A DNA stretch of 64,000 nucleotides from Aminobacter aganoensis (lineage in GTDB: Bacteria > Pseudomonadota > Alphaproteobacteria > Rhizobiales > Rhizobiaceae), in NCBI RefSeq assembly GCF_014206975.1, contig NZ_JACHOU010000006.1:1-64000 (forward strand), in the 5' to 3' direction. Positions within the stretch are counted from its first letter, which is position 1. Each line of letters begins with the position of its first letter. Both the position numbers and the translations under genes were made by a program. The notes beneath the pieces were generated by a model. It was not told the origin of the DNA, did not search any database, and saw only the letters and a program-made list of their open reading frames with translations. This document shows positions 9,033 through 17,613 of the stretch, in pieces.

Positions 9033-9039
9033 CCGTCAT
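9022..9039 (+). promoter_or_regulatory. Pho box upstream of phnG
   Basis: The sequence reads CTGTCAT-GCAC-CCGTCAT, matching the PhoB consensus CTGTCAT-N4-CTGTCAT at 13 of 14 half-site bases with exact 11-base periodicity. It sits 80 bases before the phnG start and overlaps the longest possible phnF reading frame, suggesting that phosphate starvation activates the C-P lyase operon. Confidence 0.75.
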
Positions 9040-9074
9040 GCAGCCTCGCTACAAGCCCGTCGTATGTTGTTCGA

Positions 9075-9094
9075 TTGTATAGAACAATAGACAA
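9075..9094. promoter_or_regulatory. Candidate PhnF operator
   Basis: TTGTATAGAACAATAGACAA is an imperfect inverted repeat (TTGTnTA...TAnACAA). It contains GTATAGAA, one base from the HutC-subfamily GntR half-site consensus GTMTAKAC. It lies between the Pho box and phnG, where a repressor would block transcription. Assignment to PhnF is inference from position. Confidence 0.45.
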
Positions 9095-9118
9095 ATACGA
9101 AGTGGAGTGGCGATCGAG

Positions 9119-9583
9119 ATGGACCGACGGCAGGAAAGAGAACTGGAAGCGGAGCGCAAGGCGGCGATGGCGGCCCTCGCCCAAGCGCCGGCCGACGAGC
9201 TGAAGCGGCTGTGCGCGGCTGCCGGCATGACGCACGAAGCCGAGATGCTGCGCGGCCCCGAGACCGGCCTGGTGTCGGTGCGCGGTCGCATCGGCGGTGG
9301 CGGCGCGCCCTTCAACTTCGGCGAAGCGACGGTGACCCGCGCCACGGCGCGCCTGCCCGGCGGCGAGATCGGCCATTCCTATGCACTCGGCCGCGACAAG
9401 GAGAAGGCCAGGCTTTCGGCCATCGCCGACGCGCTCTGGCAGAACCCGACCCGCCGCGCCGAGATCGAGGACAGGATCCTTGCGCCCCTGCGCGCCGCAC
9501 AAGCCGAAGCCGATGCGATCGGCCGCGCCGAGACGGCGGCCACCAAGGTCGACTTCTTCACCATGGTTCGCGGAGAAGACTGA
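9119..9583 (+). CDS. phnG: C-P lyase core subunit PhnG
   Basis: A 154-residue protein of the PhnG family. The central segment GPETGLVSVRGRIGGGGAPFNFGEATVTRATARL and the later GHSYALGRDKEKARLSAIADAL are typical. PhnG joins PhnH, PhnI and PhnJ in the carbon-phosphorus lyase core complex and supports PhnI in attaching methylphosphonate to ribose of ATP. The start is ATG 9119-9121, with GGAG 12 bases upstream; a GTG at 9107 is in frame but sits on that ribosome site. The stop overlaps the phnH start by one base (TGATG), so phnG and phnH are translationally coupled. Confidence 0.93.
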   Translation: MDRRQERELEAERKAAMAALAQAPADELKRLCAAAGMTHEAEMLRGPETGLVSVRGRIGGGGAPFNFGEATVTRATARLPGGEIGHSYALGRDKEKARLSAIADALWQNPTRRAEIEDRILAPLRAAQAEADAIGRAETAATKVDFFTMVRGED

Positions 9584-10188
9584 TGGAACAGATGGATGTC
9601 ATCGACGGCGGTTTCGCCGCACCCGTGTTCGACGCCCAGACCGTCTTCCGTGCGGTCATGGACGCCATGGCCCGACCGGGCACCATCCAGCCGGTCGTCG
9701 GGCTCACCCAGCCGCCCGCCCCGCTGTCGGCAACGGCGGGAGCCGTCGCCCTCACGCTGTGCGACCACGACACCCCGCTCTGGCTCGATGCCGGGCTTCA
9801 GGTTTCGACGGCCAGGTCCTGGATCGCGTTCCACGCCGGCGCGCCGCTGGCCGCCACACCGGCCGATGCGCATTTCGCCCTCGTCGCCAGTCCGGCCAAC
9901 ATGATCTCGGTCGAGAACTTCGCGCAAGGGACGCAGGAATATCCCGATCGCTCGACCACGCTGGTCCTGCAGGTCGAAAGCCTGACCGAAGGCACACCGC
10001 TGCATCTCGAAGGCCCCGGCATCGAGACCTCGGCGACCATCGCGCCCACCCCGCTGCCGCGCCATTTCGTCGAGCAGTGGAAGCAGAACGGCGCGCGGTT
10101 CCCGCGCGGTGTCGACGTCATCCTGGCAGCACCCGATGCGGTCGCCTGCCTGCCCCGCACCACCCGCATCAAGACGATGGAGGCCTGA
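9583..10188 (+). CDS. phnH: C-P lyase core subunit PhnH
   Basis: A 201-residue PhnH protein. Conserved features are FDAQTVFRAVMDAMARPG near the start, LTLCDHDTPLWLD, and the C-terminal LPRHFVEQWKQNGARFPRGVDVIL, after which comes ALPRTTRIK-like CLPRTTRIKTMEA. PhnH is structurally related to PLP-dependent transferases but lacks the cofactor, and it assembles in the PhnG2H2I2J2 complex. It begins on the phnG stop (ATG 9583) and ends one base before the phnI ATG. No unusual feature was seen. Confidence 0.94.
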   Translation: MEQMDVIDGGFAAPVFDAQTVFRAVMDAMARPGTIQPVVGLTQPPAPLSATAGAVALTLCDHDTPLWLDAGLQVSTARSWIAFHAGAPLAATPADAHFALVASPANMISVENFAQGTQEYPDRSTTLVLQVESLTEGTPLHLEGPGIETSATIAPTPLPRHFVEQWKQNGARFPRGVDVILAAPDAVACLPRTTRIKTMEA

Positions 10189-10189
10189 C

Positions 10190-11299
10190 ATGTATGTGGC
10201 TGTCAAAGGCGGCGAAGCCGCCATCGCCAATGCCCATCGCCTGCTTGCCGACCGTCGCCGTGGCGACCGCTCGGTGCCGGCGCTGCGCATCGACCAGATC
10301 GTCGAACAGTTGGCGCTCGGCGTCGACCGCGTCATGTCGGAGGGCTCGCTCTACGACCGCGAGCTGGCGGCGCTCGCCATCATGCAGTCGCGCGGCGACC
10401 TGATCGAGGCGATCTTCCTCGTCCGCGCCTACCGCACCACCTTGCCGCGCTTCGGCTACACCAGGCCGATCGACACCGCCGCCATGCAGGTCGAGCGCCG
10501 CGTCTCCGCCACCTACAAGGACCTGCCCGGCGGCCAGTTGCTCGGCCCAACCTTCGACTACACCCACCGCCTGCTCGACCCAGAACTGGCAAACGACCCT
10601 GCCATCGCGGAACCCGAGCAGCGCGAGGGCGACGGCCAGCGCATGGCGCGCGTGTCCGAAATCCTGGCCCATGAAGGCTTGATCGAAGCCGACGGCGAAC
10701 TGCCCGAGGACCACCTCACCGGCGACATCACCCGCGAGCCGCTGGAATTCCCGATGGAGCGCGACATCCGCCTCCAGGCGCTGTCGCGCGGCGACGAGGG
10801 TTTTCTGCTGGCGCTCGGCTACTCGACCCAGCGAGGTTACGGCCGCAGCCATCCCTTCGTCGGCGAGGTCCGCATCGGCGAGGTCGAGCTCGAGCTCGAC
10901 GTGCCGGAACTGCCCTTCCCCGTAACCCTCGGCCGCATCCGCGTCACCGAGTGCCAGATGGTCAACCAGTTCAAGGGCTCGGCCAAGGCGCCGCCGCAGT
11001 TCACCCGCGGCTACGGGCTGGTCTTCGGCCAGTCCGAGCGCAAGGCCATGGCGATGTCGCTGTGCGACCGTGCGCTGCGCGCCGGCGAACTGGGCGAGGA
11101 CATCACCGCGCCTGCCCAGGACGAGGAGTTCGTCATCTCGCACTCCGACAACGTTCAGGCGACCGGCTTCGTCGAGCACCTGAAGCTGCCGCACTATGTC
11201 GACTTCCAGGCCGAACTCGACCTCGTCCGCCGCATGCGCTCGGAGCACGACAAGCGCAACCAGAGCAACGAAACCGAACAGCGGGAGGCGGCGGAATGA
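10190..11299 (+). CDS. phnI: C-P lyase core subunit PhnI
   Basis: A 369-residue PhnI protein beginning MYVAVKGGEAAIANAHRLL, the normal start for the family. PhnI with G, H and L displaces adenine from ATP by the phosphonate, giving 5-triphosphoribosyl-1-phosphonate. The central stretch LSRGDEGFLLALGYSTQRGYGRSHPFVGE and the later VTECQMVNQFKGSAKAPPQFTRGYGLVFGQSERKAMAMSL are strongly family-specific. The start ATG 10190 lies one base after the phnH stop; the frame is open upstream but overlaps phnH. The stop overlaps the phnJ ATG by four bases (ATGA). Residues near the C-terminus are rich in Glu and Gln. Confidence 0.94.
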   Translation: MYVAVKGGEAAIANAHRLLADRRRGDRSVPALRIDQIVEQLALGVDRVMSEGSLYDRELAALAIMQSRGDLIEAIFLVRAYRTTLPRFGYTRPIDTAAMQVERRVSATYKDLPGGQLLGPTFDYTHRLLDPELANDPAIAEPEQREGDGQRMARVSEILAHEGLIEADGELPEDHLTGDITREPLEFPMERDIRLQALSRGDEGFLLALGYSTQRGYGRSHPFVGEVRIGEVELELDVPELPFPVTLGRIRVTECQMVNQFKGSAKAPPQFTRGYGLVFGQSERKAMAMSLCDRALRAGELGEDITAPAQDEEFVISHSDNVQATGFVEHLKLPHYVDFQAELDLVRRMRSEHDKRNQSNETEQREAAE

Positions 11300-12189
11300 G
11301 CACGCCTGCAACAGACATCGCAACCTACAACTTCGCCTATCTCGACGAGCAGACCAAAAGGATGATCCGGCGGGCGATCCTCAAGGGCATCGCCATTCCC
11401 GGTTACCAGGTGCCGTTCGCTTCCCGCGAAATGCCGATGCCCTATGGCTGGGGCACGGGCGGCGTCCAGGTGACGGCTGCGATCATCGGCCCCGACGATG
11501 TGCTGAAAGTCATCGACCAGGGCGCCGACGACACCACCAACGCTGTCTCGATCCGCGCCTTCTTCCAGAAAGTCGCAGACGTCGCCGTGACCACCGAGAC
11601 GGCCAAGGCGACGATCATCCAGACCCGCCACCGTATCCCCGAGCATCCGCTGACCGGGGGCCAGACCCTGGTCTACCAGGTGCCGATCCCCGAGCCGCTG
11701 CGCTTCCTCGAACCGCGCGAGACCGAAACACGGAAAATGCACGCGCTCGAGGAATACGGCCTCATGCACGTCAAGCTTTACGAGGACATCGCCAGGCACG
11801 GCCGCATCGCCACGACCTACGCCTATCCGGTCAAGGTCGAGGGGCGCTACGTGATGGACCCCTCGCCGACGCCGAAATTCGACAATCCGAAGATGCACAT
11901 GTCGCCGGCGCTCCAGCTGTTTGGCGCCGGCCGCGAAAAGCGCATCTATGCGGTGCCCCCCTTCACCAAGGTCGTCAGCCTCGATTTCGAGGACCATCCT
12001 TTCGAGATCCAGACCTTCGACCAGCCCTGCGCGCTGTGCGGGGCCGAGCAGGTCTATCTCGACGAGGTCATCCTCGACGACAAGGGCGGACACATGTTCG
12101 TCTGTTCCGACACCGACCATTGCGAGACGCGCCAGGCCTGCGGCCATCGCGGCCACCTCTCGCCCGACATCCTGGAGACTGCCCGATGA
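11296..12189 (+). CDS. phnJ: C-P lyase PhnJ (radical SAM enzyme)
   Basis: The 297-residue enzyme that breaks the carbon-phosphorus bond. The cluster-binding cysteines C245, C248 and C270 have the CX2CX21C spacing seen in PhnJ, and C276 occupies the position of the second essential cysteine (six residues on), so all catalytic residues are intact. It acts on 5-phosphoribosyl-1-phosphonate using a [4Fe-4S] cluster and S-adenosylmethionine, releasing an alkane (methane from methylphosphonate). The start overlaps the phnI stop and the stop overlaps the phnK start (ATGA at 12186-12189), which fits tight stoichiometric translation. Confidence 0.96.
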   Translation: MSTPATDIATYNFAYLDEQTKRMIRRAILKGIAIPGYQVPFASREMPMPYGWGTGGVQVTAAIIGPDDVLKVIDQGADDTTNAVSIRAFFQKVADVAVTTETAKATIIQTRHRIPEHPLTGGQTLVYQVPIPEPLRFLEPRETETRKMHALEEYGLMHVKLYEDIARHGRIATTYAYPVKVEGRYVMDPSPTPKFDNPKMHMSPALQLFGAGREKRIYAVPPFTKVVSLDFEDHPFEIQTFDQPCALCGAEQVYLDEVILDDKGGHMFVCSDTDHCETRQACGHRGHLSPDILETAR

Positions 12190-12962
12190 CCGACGAACCG
12201 CTTCTGCGCGTTACGGCGCTGTCCAAATATTACGGTTCGCGCATCGGCTGCGAGGACATCTCCTTCGACCTGTGGCCCGGTGAAGTGCTGGCCATCGTCG
12301 GTGAATCAGGCTCGGGCAAGACCACCCTGCTCAACTGCCTGGCAACCCGCCTGCTGCCAACGTCGGGCACTGCCAGCTACCGCATGCGCGACGGCCAATG
12401 GCGCGACCTCTACCGCATGAGCGAGGCCGAGCGCCGCTTCCTGATGCGCACCGACTGGGGTTTTGTCCACCAGAACCCGGCCGACGGCCTGCGCATGACG
12501 GTGTCGGCCGGCGCCAATGTCGGCGAGCGGCTGATGGCCGTCGGCGACCGCCACTATGGCAACATCCGCTCGACCGCCGTCGACTGGCTCTCCCGCGTCG
12601 AGATCGGCGAGGAGCGCATCGACGACGAGCCCCGCGCCTTCTCGGGCGGCATGCGCCAGCGCCTGCAGATCGCCCGCAACCTCGTCACCGGCCCACGCCT
12701 GGTCTTCATGGACGAGCCGACCGGCGGCCTCGACGTGTCGGTGCAGGCGCGCCTGCTCGATCTTCTGCGCGGACTGGTGACCGATCTCGGCCTCGCGGCC
12801 ATCGTTGTCACCCATGACCTCGCCGTCGCCCGGCTGTTGTCGCAGCGCATGATGGTGATGAAGAACGGCCACGTCGTCGAGGCCGGCCTCACTGACCGCG
12901 TGCTCGACGACCCGCGCGCGCCCTACACCCAGCTCCTCGTCTCCTCGATCCTTCAGGTGTAA
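12186..12962 (+). CDS. phnK: C-P lyase ATP-binding protein PhnK
   Basis: An ABC-type ATPase of 258 residues with a complete nucleotide site: Walker A GESGSGKTT near residue 39, signature FSGGMRQRLQ, Walker B LVFMDEP followed by TGGLDVSVQARLL, and the H-loop VTHD. PhnK is not a transporter subunit; it docks on the PhnJ face of the C-P lyase core and is needed for phosphonate growth. Its gene overlaps phnJ by four bases and phnL follows after three bases. It resembles dipeptide-transport ATPases (the C-terminal PYTQLLVSSIL is shared), but its location settles the identity. Confidence 0.94.
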   Translation: MTDEPLLRVTALSKYYGSRIGCEDISFDLWPGEVLAIVGESGSGKTTLLNCLATRLLPTSGTASYRMRDGQWRDLYRMSEAERRFLMRTDWGFVHQNPADGLRMTVSAGANVGERLMAVGDRHYGNIRSTAVDWLSRVEIGEERIDDEPRAFSGGMRQRLQIARNLVTGPRLVFMDEPTGGLDVSVQARLLDLLRGLVTDLGLAAIVVTHDLAVARLLSQRMMVMKNGHVVEAGLTDRVLDDPRAPYTQLLVSSILQV

Positions 12963-12965
12963 GCC

Positions 12966-13673
12966 ATGGCAACGCCACTCATCGTCTCCGAGGTCGCCAA
13001 GGCCTTCACCATGCACCTTCGCGACGGCATCCGTCTGCCTGTCGTCTCCAATGTCTCGTTCTCGGTCCGGGCTGGCGAATGCGCCGTGCTCGGCGGCCCC
13101 TCGGGCGCCGGCAAGAGCTCCATCCTGAAGATGGTCTACGGCAATTACGGCGTCGACCAGGGCCAGATCATCGTCGACCACCACGGCCAGCTCGTCGATC
13201 TCGCCACCGCCAATCCGCGTACCGTGCTGGCCGTGCGCCGCGACACGATCGGCTATGTCAGCCAGTTCCTGCGTACCGTGCCGCGTGTCTCGGCGCTCGA
13301 CGTCGTCGCCGAGCCGCTGGTCGCCCGCGGTGTCGCCCGTGACGAGGCGCATGCCCGCGCTGCCGAATTGCTCGGCCGGCTCAACCTGCCGGAGCGCCTG
13401 TGGAGCCTGCCGCCGGCCACCTTCTCCGGCGGCGAGCAGCAGCGCGTCAACATCGCCCGCGGCTTCATCACCGACCATCCGGTGTTGCTGCTCGACGAGC
13501 CGACGGCCTCGCTCGACGCCACCAACCGCGAGGTGGTGATTTCCCTGATCGAGGAAAAGAAGCTGAAGGGTGTGGCCCTGCTCGGCATCTTCCACGATGC
13601 CGACGTGCGCGAGGCCGTCGCTGACCGCATCGTCGACGTCACCGAATTCGCCGCCGGAAAGATTGCAGCATGA
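12966..13673 (+). CDS. phnL: C-P lyase ATP-binding protein PhnL
   Basis: An ABC-type ATPase of 235 residues with Walker A GPSGAGKSS, a Q-loop within IGYVSQFLR, signature FSGGEQQRVNIARG, Walker B VLLLDEPTASLD and an H-loop in GIFHD. PhnL is required with PhnG, H and I for phosphonate coupling to ATP-derived ribose and can dimerise with PhnK on the core complex. It starts three bases after phnK and its stop overlaps the next ATG by four bases (13670-13673). There is no membrane partner nearby, consistent with a non-transport role. Confidence 0.94.
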   Translation: MATPLIVSEVAKAFTMHLRDGIRLPVVSNVSFSVRAGECAVLGGPSGAGKSSILKMVYGNYGVDQGQIIVDHHGQLVDLATANPRTVLAVRRDTIGYVSQFLRTVPRVSALDVVAEPLVARGVARDEAHARAAELLGRLNLPERLWSLPPATFSGGEQQRVNIARGFITDHPVLLLDEPTASLDATNREVVISLIEEKKLKGVALLGIFHDADVREAVADRIVDVTEFAAGKIAA

Positions 13674-14287
13674 GCCGCAAGCTGTCCGAACAGCCCTGGA
13701 TCCACCCAAGCGCCGAAGTGATGCAGTCGACGCTTGGCCGCTGGACCGAAGTCTCCGAGCGCACCCGCATCAGCGAAAGCTCGCTCGGCGACTATTCCTA
13801 CGTCATGCAGGATTGCAGCCTGTGGTGCACGACGGTCGGCAAGTTTTCGAACATCGCAGCCAGCGTCCGCTGCAACGCCACCAACCACCCCACCTGGCGG
13901 CCGACGCTGCACCACTTCACCTACCGCGCCTCCGATTACTGGGAGGACGCCAGCCACGAGAGCGAGTTCTTCGAATGGCGCCGCTCCAACGCAGTGACCA
14001 TCGGCCACGACACCTGGCTCGGCCACGGCTCGACGGTGCTGCCCGGCGTCGCGATCGGCGATGGTGCTGCGGTCGGCTCGGGCGCCGTCGTCACCAGGGA
14101 CGTCGCGCCCTACACCATCGTCGCCGGCGTCCCGGCCAGGCCGCTGCGCGAGCGCTTCGACCGCAGGACGGCCGAGCGTTTCCAGGCGCTCGCCTGGTGG
14201 GACTGGGACCACGCCAGGCTGCGCACCGCCCTCGACGACTTCCGCAAACTTTCAGCGGAAGAGTTCCTTGAGAAGAACGGCGGCTAA
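13670..14287 (+). CDS. Hexapeptide-repeat acyltransferase of phosphonate operons
   Basis: A 205-residue left-handed beta-helix transferase of the type often labelled phosphonate metabolism protein, transferase hexapeptide family. The hexapeptide repeats run through IHPSAEVMQSTLGRWTEVSE and IGHDTWLGHGSTVLPGVAIGDGAAVGSGAVVTRDV, ending in the acetyl-CoA-binding turn IVAGVPARPLRERF. It resembles chloramphenicol/virginiamycin acetyltransferases. In C-P lyase operons it may acetylate aminophosphonates, the job of PhnO elsewhere, but no activity is proven. The ATG overlaps the phnL stop. It is the last gene before a clear terminator. Confidence 0.85.
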   Translation: MSRKLSEQPWIHPSAEVMQSTLGRWTEVSERTRISESSLGDYSYVMQDCSLWCTTVGKFSNIAASVRCNATNHPTWRPTLHHFTYRASDYWEDASHESEFFEWRRSNAVTIGHDTWLGHGSTVLPGVAIGDGAAVGSGAVVTRDVAPYTIVAGVPARPLRERFDRRTAERFQALAWWDWDHARLRTALDDFRKLSAEEFLEKNGG

Positions 14288-14308
14288 ACGACTCTGCCGC
14301 AACAAAAA

Positions 14309-14337
14309 AGGCCGCGCGGTGCGCGGCCTCTTTCTTT
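14309..14337 (+). terminator. Intrinsic terminator of the phnG-L operon
   Basis: A nine-base perfect stem (AGGCCGCGC with GCGCGGCCT), a three-base loop, and a following CTTTCTTTG tract form a strong rho-independent terminator 22 bases after the acyltransferase stop. The preceding AACAAAAA means it can also end the convergent Tim44-like transcript on the minus strand. Confidence 0.85.
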
Positions 14338-14354
14338 GTCTGGATGAAGCCCGC

Positions 14355-15395
14355 TCAGGCTTCCTGGATCGCCGAGAGCTGCCAGTCACCGCCGTTCTGG
14401 CGCACGAAGGTCCAGAGTTCGGTGGTCTCGGTCGGCTCGTTTTCGTCGCCGTCCACCACTTCGCCCGTGGCCCGGTTGCGGGTGACGTCGATCGACGAAT
14501 AGTTCAGCGCGGCGGTCGCGTAGTCGCGGTCGCCCTCGCTCCAGCTTTCGGCGATGTCGGCCTGCAACAGCTGGACGTCGGTTACGTCGTTGCGGACGCC
14601 GTTCTGCGCGTTGTCGGCCAGCTCTTCCGAGAGATACGAAACCATCTCCGGCGTCACCAGGCGACGCAGCGCCTTGTGGTCCTCGCGGCCGAAGGCTTCC
14701 TGCACTTCGGTCAGCAGGCGCTGGAACGTGTCGAGGTCTTCACCGGATACGGTGATGTCCTTGCCGACCGGCTGCTGCTGTGCTGCGTTGGCGCGGCTGC
14801 CGCCGATGCTCGGAATGCTGAACGAGCGGCTGCCGCCATTGGCCTTGCCACCTTCGTCGGACGGGGCGGCATCGCGATAGTTGAAGTTGCCGCCGCCCGA
14901 ATTGAAGTTGCCGCCGCCGGCACCCGCACCGGCCATCGCCGGACCGGACGCCTGCCGCGAGCGGAAGAAGCGCAAGGCGAGCCAGATGGCGCCGCCGATC
15001 AGCAGAACCTGCATCAGCATGCCGAACATGCCGGCGAGACCGCCAAAACCCTGGCCCATCAGCATGCCGAACAGGCCGCCCATCAGCAGGCCGCCGATCA
15101 TCGCGCCGCCGAAGCCGCCCATGAAGCCGGGACGCTGCTGGGCAGCGGCACCCGGACGCGCGGCGTTGGTGGCGGGGTTCGCCGCCTGGCCGGTGTTCGG
15201 GGTCATCGACCGCTCCACCGGTGCCGATGGCTGCGGCGCGGTGCGTGTCGGCGGCGCCGACTGGAAGGTGCGCGCTCCCCGGCTGCCGAAGCTGCCGCCG
15301 CGTCGCGCGTCGGCCTGGTCGACGGCGACCATGGAGAAGGCAAGGAACAGGCCCGCGAAAAGCGTGGCAAAGCGGGTCGTTCGGGACAATTTCAT
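14355..15395 (-). CDS. Tim44-like domain membrane protein
   Basis: A 346-residue protein with an N-terminal signal or anchor segment (TLFAGLFLAFSMVAVDQADA), a low-complexity linker rich in Ala, Pro, Gly and Arg, a hydrophobic Gly/Met-rich region with one or two membrane spans (residues about 95-145), a Gly/Asn-rich linker, and a C-terminal Tim44-like/NTF2-fold domain (residues about 220-346, ending LWTFVRQNGGDWQLSAIQEA). Such proteins are common in alphaproteobacteria and their role is unclear; membrane protein assembly has been suggested from the mitochondrial homologue. It separates the two phn operons and is transcribed against the first. Confidence 0.85.
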   Translation of the reverse strand: MKLSRTTRFATLFAGLFLAFSMVAVDQADARRGGSFGSRGARTFQSAPPTRTAPQPSAPVERSMTPNTGQAANPATNAARPGAAAQQRPGFMGGFGGAMIGGLLMGGLFGMLMGQGFGGLAGMFGMLMQVLLIGGAIWLALRFFRSRQASGPAMAGAGAGGGNFNSGGGNFNYRDAAPSDEGGKANGGSRSFSIPSIGGSRANAAQQQPVGKDITVSGEDLDTFQRLLTEVQEAFGREDHKALRRLVTPEMVSYLSEELADNAQNGVRNDVTDVQLLQADIAESWSEGDRDYATAALNYSSIDVTRNRATGEVVDGDENEPTETTELWTFVRQNGGDWQLSAIQEA

Positions 15396-15597
15396 CGGCG
15401 GTTCCTCAATGTGACGTCCGCCCTCATATAATGACTAACAAGTGTAGTGTCAGGGCCGGCGATCAAGTTTTTGCAAAATCTTGGCTAGGACGCACAAACC
15501 CCTGATCCGACTCTTTTTCTTTCCGTCGCGCGAACTCGGCCGGCGACGGCGCTCGAGCACGCGTTTTTCGCGCTCCGGACTGTGCATCGTAACAAAA

Positions 15598-15615
15598 CTG
15601 ACATGGTCCCGACAT
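15598..15615 (+). promoter_or_regulatory. Pho box upstream of phnC
   Basis: The sequence CTGACAT-GGTC-CCGACAT matches the PhoB consensus CTGTCAT-N4-CTGTCAT at 11 of 14 half-site bases (6 and 5 of 7) with exact spacing. It lies 75 bases before phnC, about the same distance as the Pho box before phnG, inside a 294-base gene-free gap (15396-15689) that otherwise shows nothing clear. Confidence 0.6.
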
Positions 15616-15689
15616 TGCAGCTTCATGTCCCGGGTCTAGGCCCAAGCCAGAAAGAGGGCGGAAAGCCCTGAAGGGACAGGGAAGCCACG

Positions 15690-16532
15690 ATGCTCGAAAT
15701 CCGCAACGTCAGCCGCCGCTTCGGCAAGAACGTCGCCGTCAACGGCGTCAATCTCCAGATCCAGCCGGGCCAGATGGTCGGCATCATCGGCCGCTCCGGC
15801 GCCGGCAAGTCGACCCTGCTCAAGACCATCAACCGCCTCATCGACCCGAGCCAGGGTTCGATCGTCTTCGACAAGACCGAGGTGTCGTCGTTGCGCGGCC
15901 CGGCGCTTCGCCGCTGGCAGCGCGACTGCGCCATGATCTTCCAGCAGTTCAACCTGGTGCCGCGCCTCGACGTCTTGACCAACGTCCTGCTCGGCCGCCT
16001 CAACCATCGTTCGACCGGCCTCAACCTGCTCGGCATCTTCTCCCGCGAGGAGCGCATCCGCGCCATCGCCGCACTCGAGCGCCTCGACATCGCCCGCACC
16101 GCGCTCCAGCCCGCCGGCACCCTGTCGGGCGGCCAGCAGCAGCGCGTCGCCATTGCCCGTGCGCTGATGCAGGAGCCGAAGCTCATCCTTGCCGACGAGC
16201 CGATCGCCTCGCTCGACCCGCTCAACGCCAAGGTGGTGATGGACGCGCTGCGCGACATCAACCTGCGCGAGGGCATCACCGTCATCACCAACCTGCACAC
16301 GCTCGACACCGCCCGCACCTACTGCAACCGCATCATCGGCATGCAGGGCGGCACCGTCGTCTTCGACGGCGCGCCTGAAGAGCTGACCCGCGAGGCCGTG
16401 CGCAAGGTCTATGGCGCCGACAGCGAAGGCGCCGAAATCTCCGAAGCCATCACCTCGACCAGCATCCGCCCGGCCAAGGTCGTGGTTCCCGCATCCGCCG
16501 CACCTCTCGAACCGGCCTACGCCCCGGCCTGA
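15690..16532 (+). CDS. phnC: Phosphonate ABC transporter ATPase PhnC
   Basis: A 280-residue ABC ATPase with Walker [11 protein letters not shown]-loop FQQFN, signature [15 protein letters not shown], Walker [13 protein letters not shown] and an H-loop in TNLHTLDTA. It energises uptake of phosphonates through PhnE with the binding protein PhnD. It opens the phnC-phnD-phnE1-phnE2 transcript, 75 bases after a Pho box. The final ~25 residues (Pro/Ala-rich) exceed the family core and look disordered. Function is inferred from family and from the next three genes. Confidence 0.94.
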   Translation: MLEIRNVSRRFGKNVAVNGVNLQIQPGQMVGIIGRSGAGKSTLLKTINRLIDPSQGSIVFDKTEVSSLRGPALRRWQRDCAMIFQQFNLVPRLDVLTNVLLGRLNHRSTGLNLLGIFSREERIRAIAALERLDIARTALQPAGTLSGGQQQRVAIARALMQEPKLILADEPIASLDPLNAKVVMDALRDINLREGITVITNLHTLDTARTYCNRIIGMQGGTVVFDGAPEELTREAVRKVYGADSEGAEISEAITSTSIRPAKVVVPASAAPLEPAYAPA

Positions 16533-16623
16533 GGTCGTTCGCGGTCGCCTCGCCCGCGTCAAGGGCCCGCAATCAGCAACGGAAATGACCTGGCAGGACG
16601 CCAGGCCAAACTGGAGACATGCC

Positions 16624-17535
16624 ATGTTCAAGAAAGCACTTCTGGGTGCCGTTTCGCTCGCCGTCCTGGCGATCGGCCAGGCCCATGCCGCCGACGTCAA
16701 GGAATTCCGCATCGGCGTGATCGGCGGCGAAAACGAAGCCGACCGCCTGCGCAACTTCCAGTGCGTCGTCGACCAGTTGCCTGCCGTTCTCGGCGTCGAG
16801 AAGGTGTCGCTGTTCCCGGCCGCCGATTATGACGGCACCATACAGGGCCTGCTCGGCGGCACGCTCGACTACGCCGAACTCGGCGCGTCCGGCTACGCCA
16901 AGATCTACCTGGAAAACAAGGACGCGGTCGAGCCGATCCTGACCACCGTCCAGACCGACGGCGCCACCGGCTACTACACCATCATGGTCGCCAAGAAGGA
17001 TTCCGGCATCACCAAGCTCGAAGACCTCAAGGGCAAGAAGCTCGGCTTTGCCGATCCGGACTCGACCTCGGGTTACCTGATCCCCGTCACCGCCCTGCCG
17101 AAGGACCTCGGCGGCGTTTCCGTCAAGGACTTCGTCGCCGAGACCGGCTTCGGCGGCGGCCATGAAAACCTCGTCCTCGAAGTGCTCAAGGGCACCTTCG
17201 ACGCCGGCACCACCTTCGGCTCGGGCGTCGGCGAGTTCAAGGACGGCTACACCTCGGGCAATCTCAAGAAGATGGTCGACAAGGGCATCCTCGACATGGA
17301 CGACCTGGTCGAGGTCTGGAAGTCGCCGCTGATCCCGAACGGCCCGATCGTCGTTCGCACCTCGCTCGACGCCGACATCAAGGCCAAGTTCAAGGACTAC
17401 ATGGTCAAGCTGCCGGAAACCGACCCGGCCTGCTTCTCGGCCATCCAGGGCGGCGACTTCAAGGGCTTCACCGAAGTGACCCCGGAATTCTACCAGCCGG
17501 TGATCGACGCCCGCAAGGCGCAGATCGGCAGCTAA
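16624..17535 (+). CDS. phnD: Phosphonate-binding periplasmic protein PhnD
   Basis: A 303-residue solute-binding protein with a clear signal peptide (MFKKALLGAVSLAVLAIG, cleavage after AHA). The mature part begins VKEFRIGVIGGENEADR and contains the family block TLDYAELGASGYAKIYL and the SYxG-like region ADPDSTSGYLIPV that shapes the phosphonate pocket. It binds phosphonates in the periplasm and delivers them to PhnE. It starts 91 bases after phnC, preceded by a purine-rich GGAGACAT leader. The gap may hold an mRNA processing site that raises binding-protein yield, as is common, though I see no clear hairpin. Confidence 0.93.
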   Translation: MFKKALLGAVSLAVLAIGQAHAADVKEFRIGVIGGENEADRLRNFQCVVDQLPAVLGVEKVSLFPAADYDGTIQGLLGGTLDYAELGASGYAKIYLENKDAVEPILTTVQTDGATGYYTIMVAKKDSGITKLEDLKGKKLGFADPDSTSGYLIPVTALPKDLGGVSVKDFVAETGFGGGHENLVLEVLKGTFDAGTTFGSGVGEFKDGYTSGNLKKMVDKGILDMDDLVEVWKSPLIPNGPIVVRTSLDADIKAKFKDYMVKLPETDPACFSAIQGGDFKGFTEVTPEFYQPVIDARKAQIGS

Positions 17536-17613
17536 GCCCTACGGCCGACATCGACGCGTCGCGGCCAACCCGCGGCGCGTCCCTCTTTGATCCGGGATCG
17601 GACGGAACTTTTC

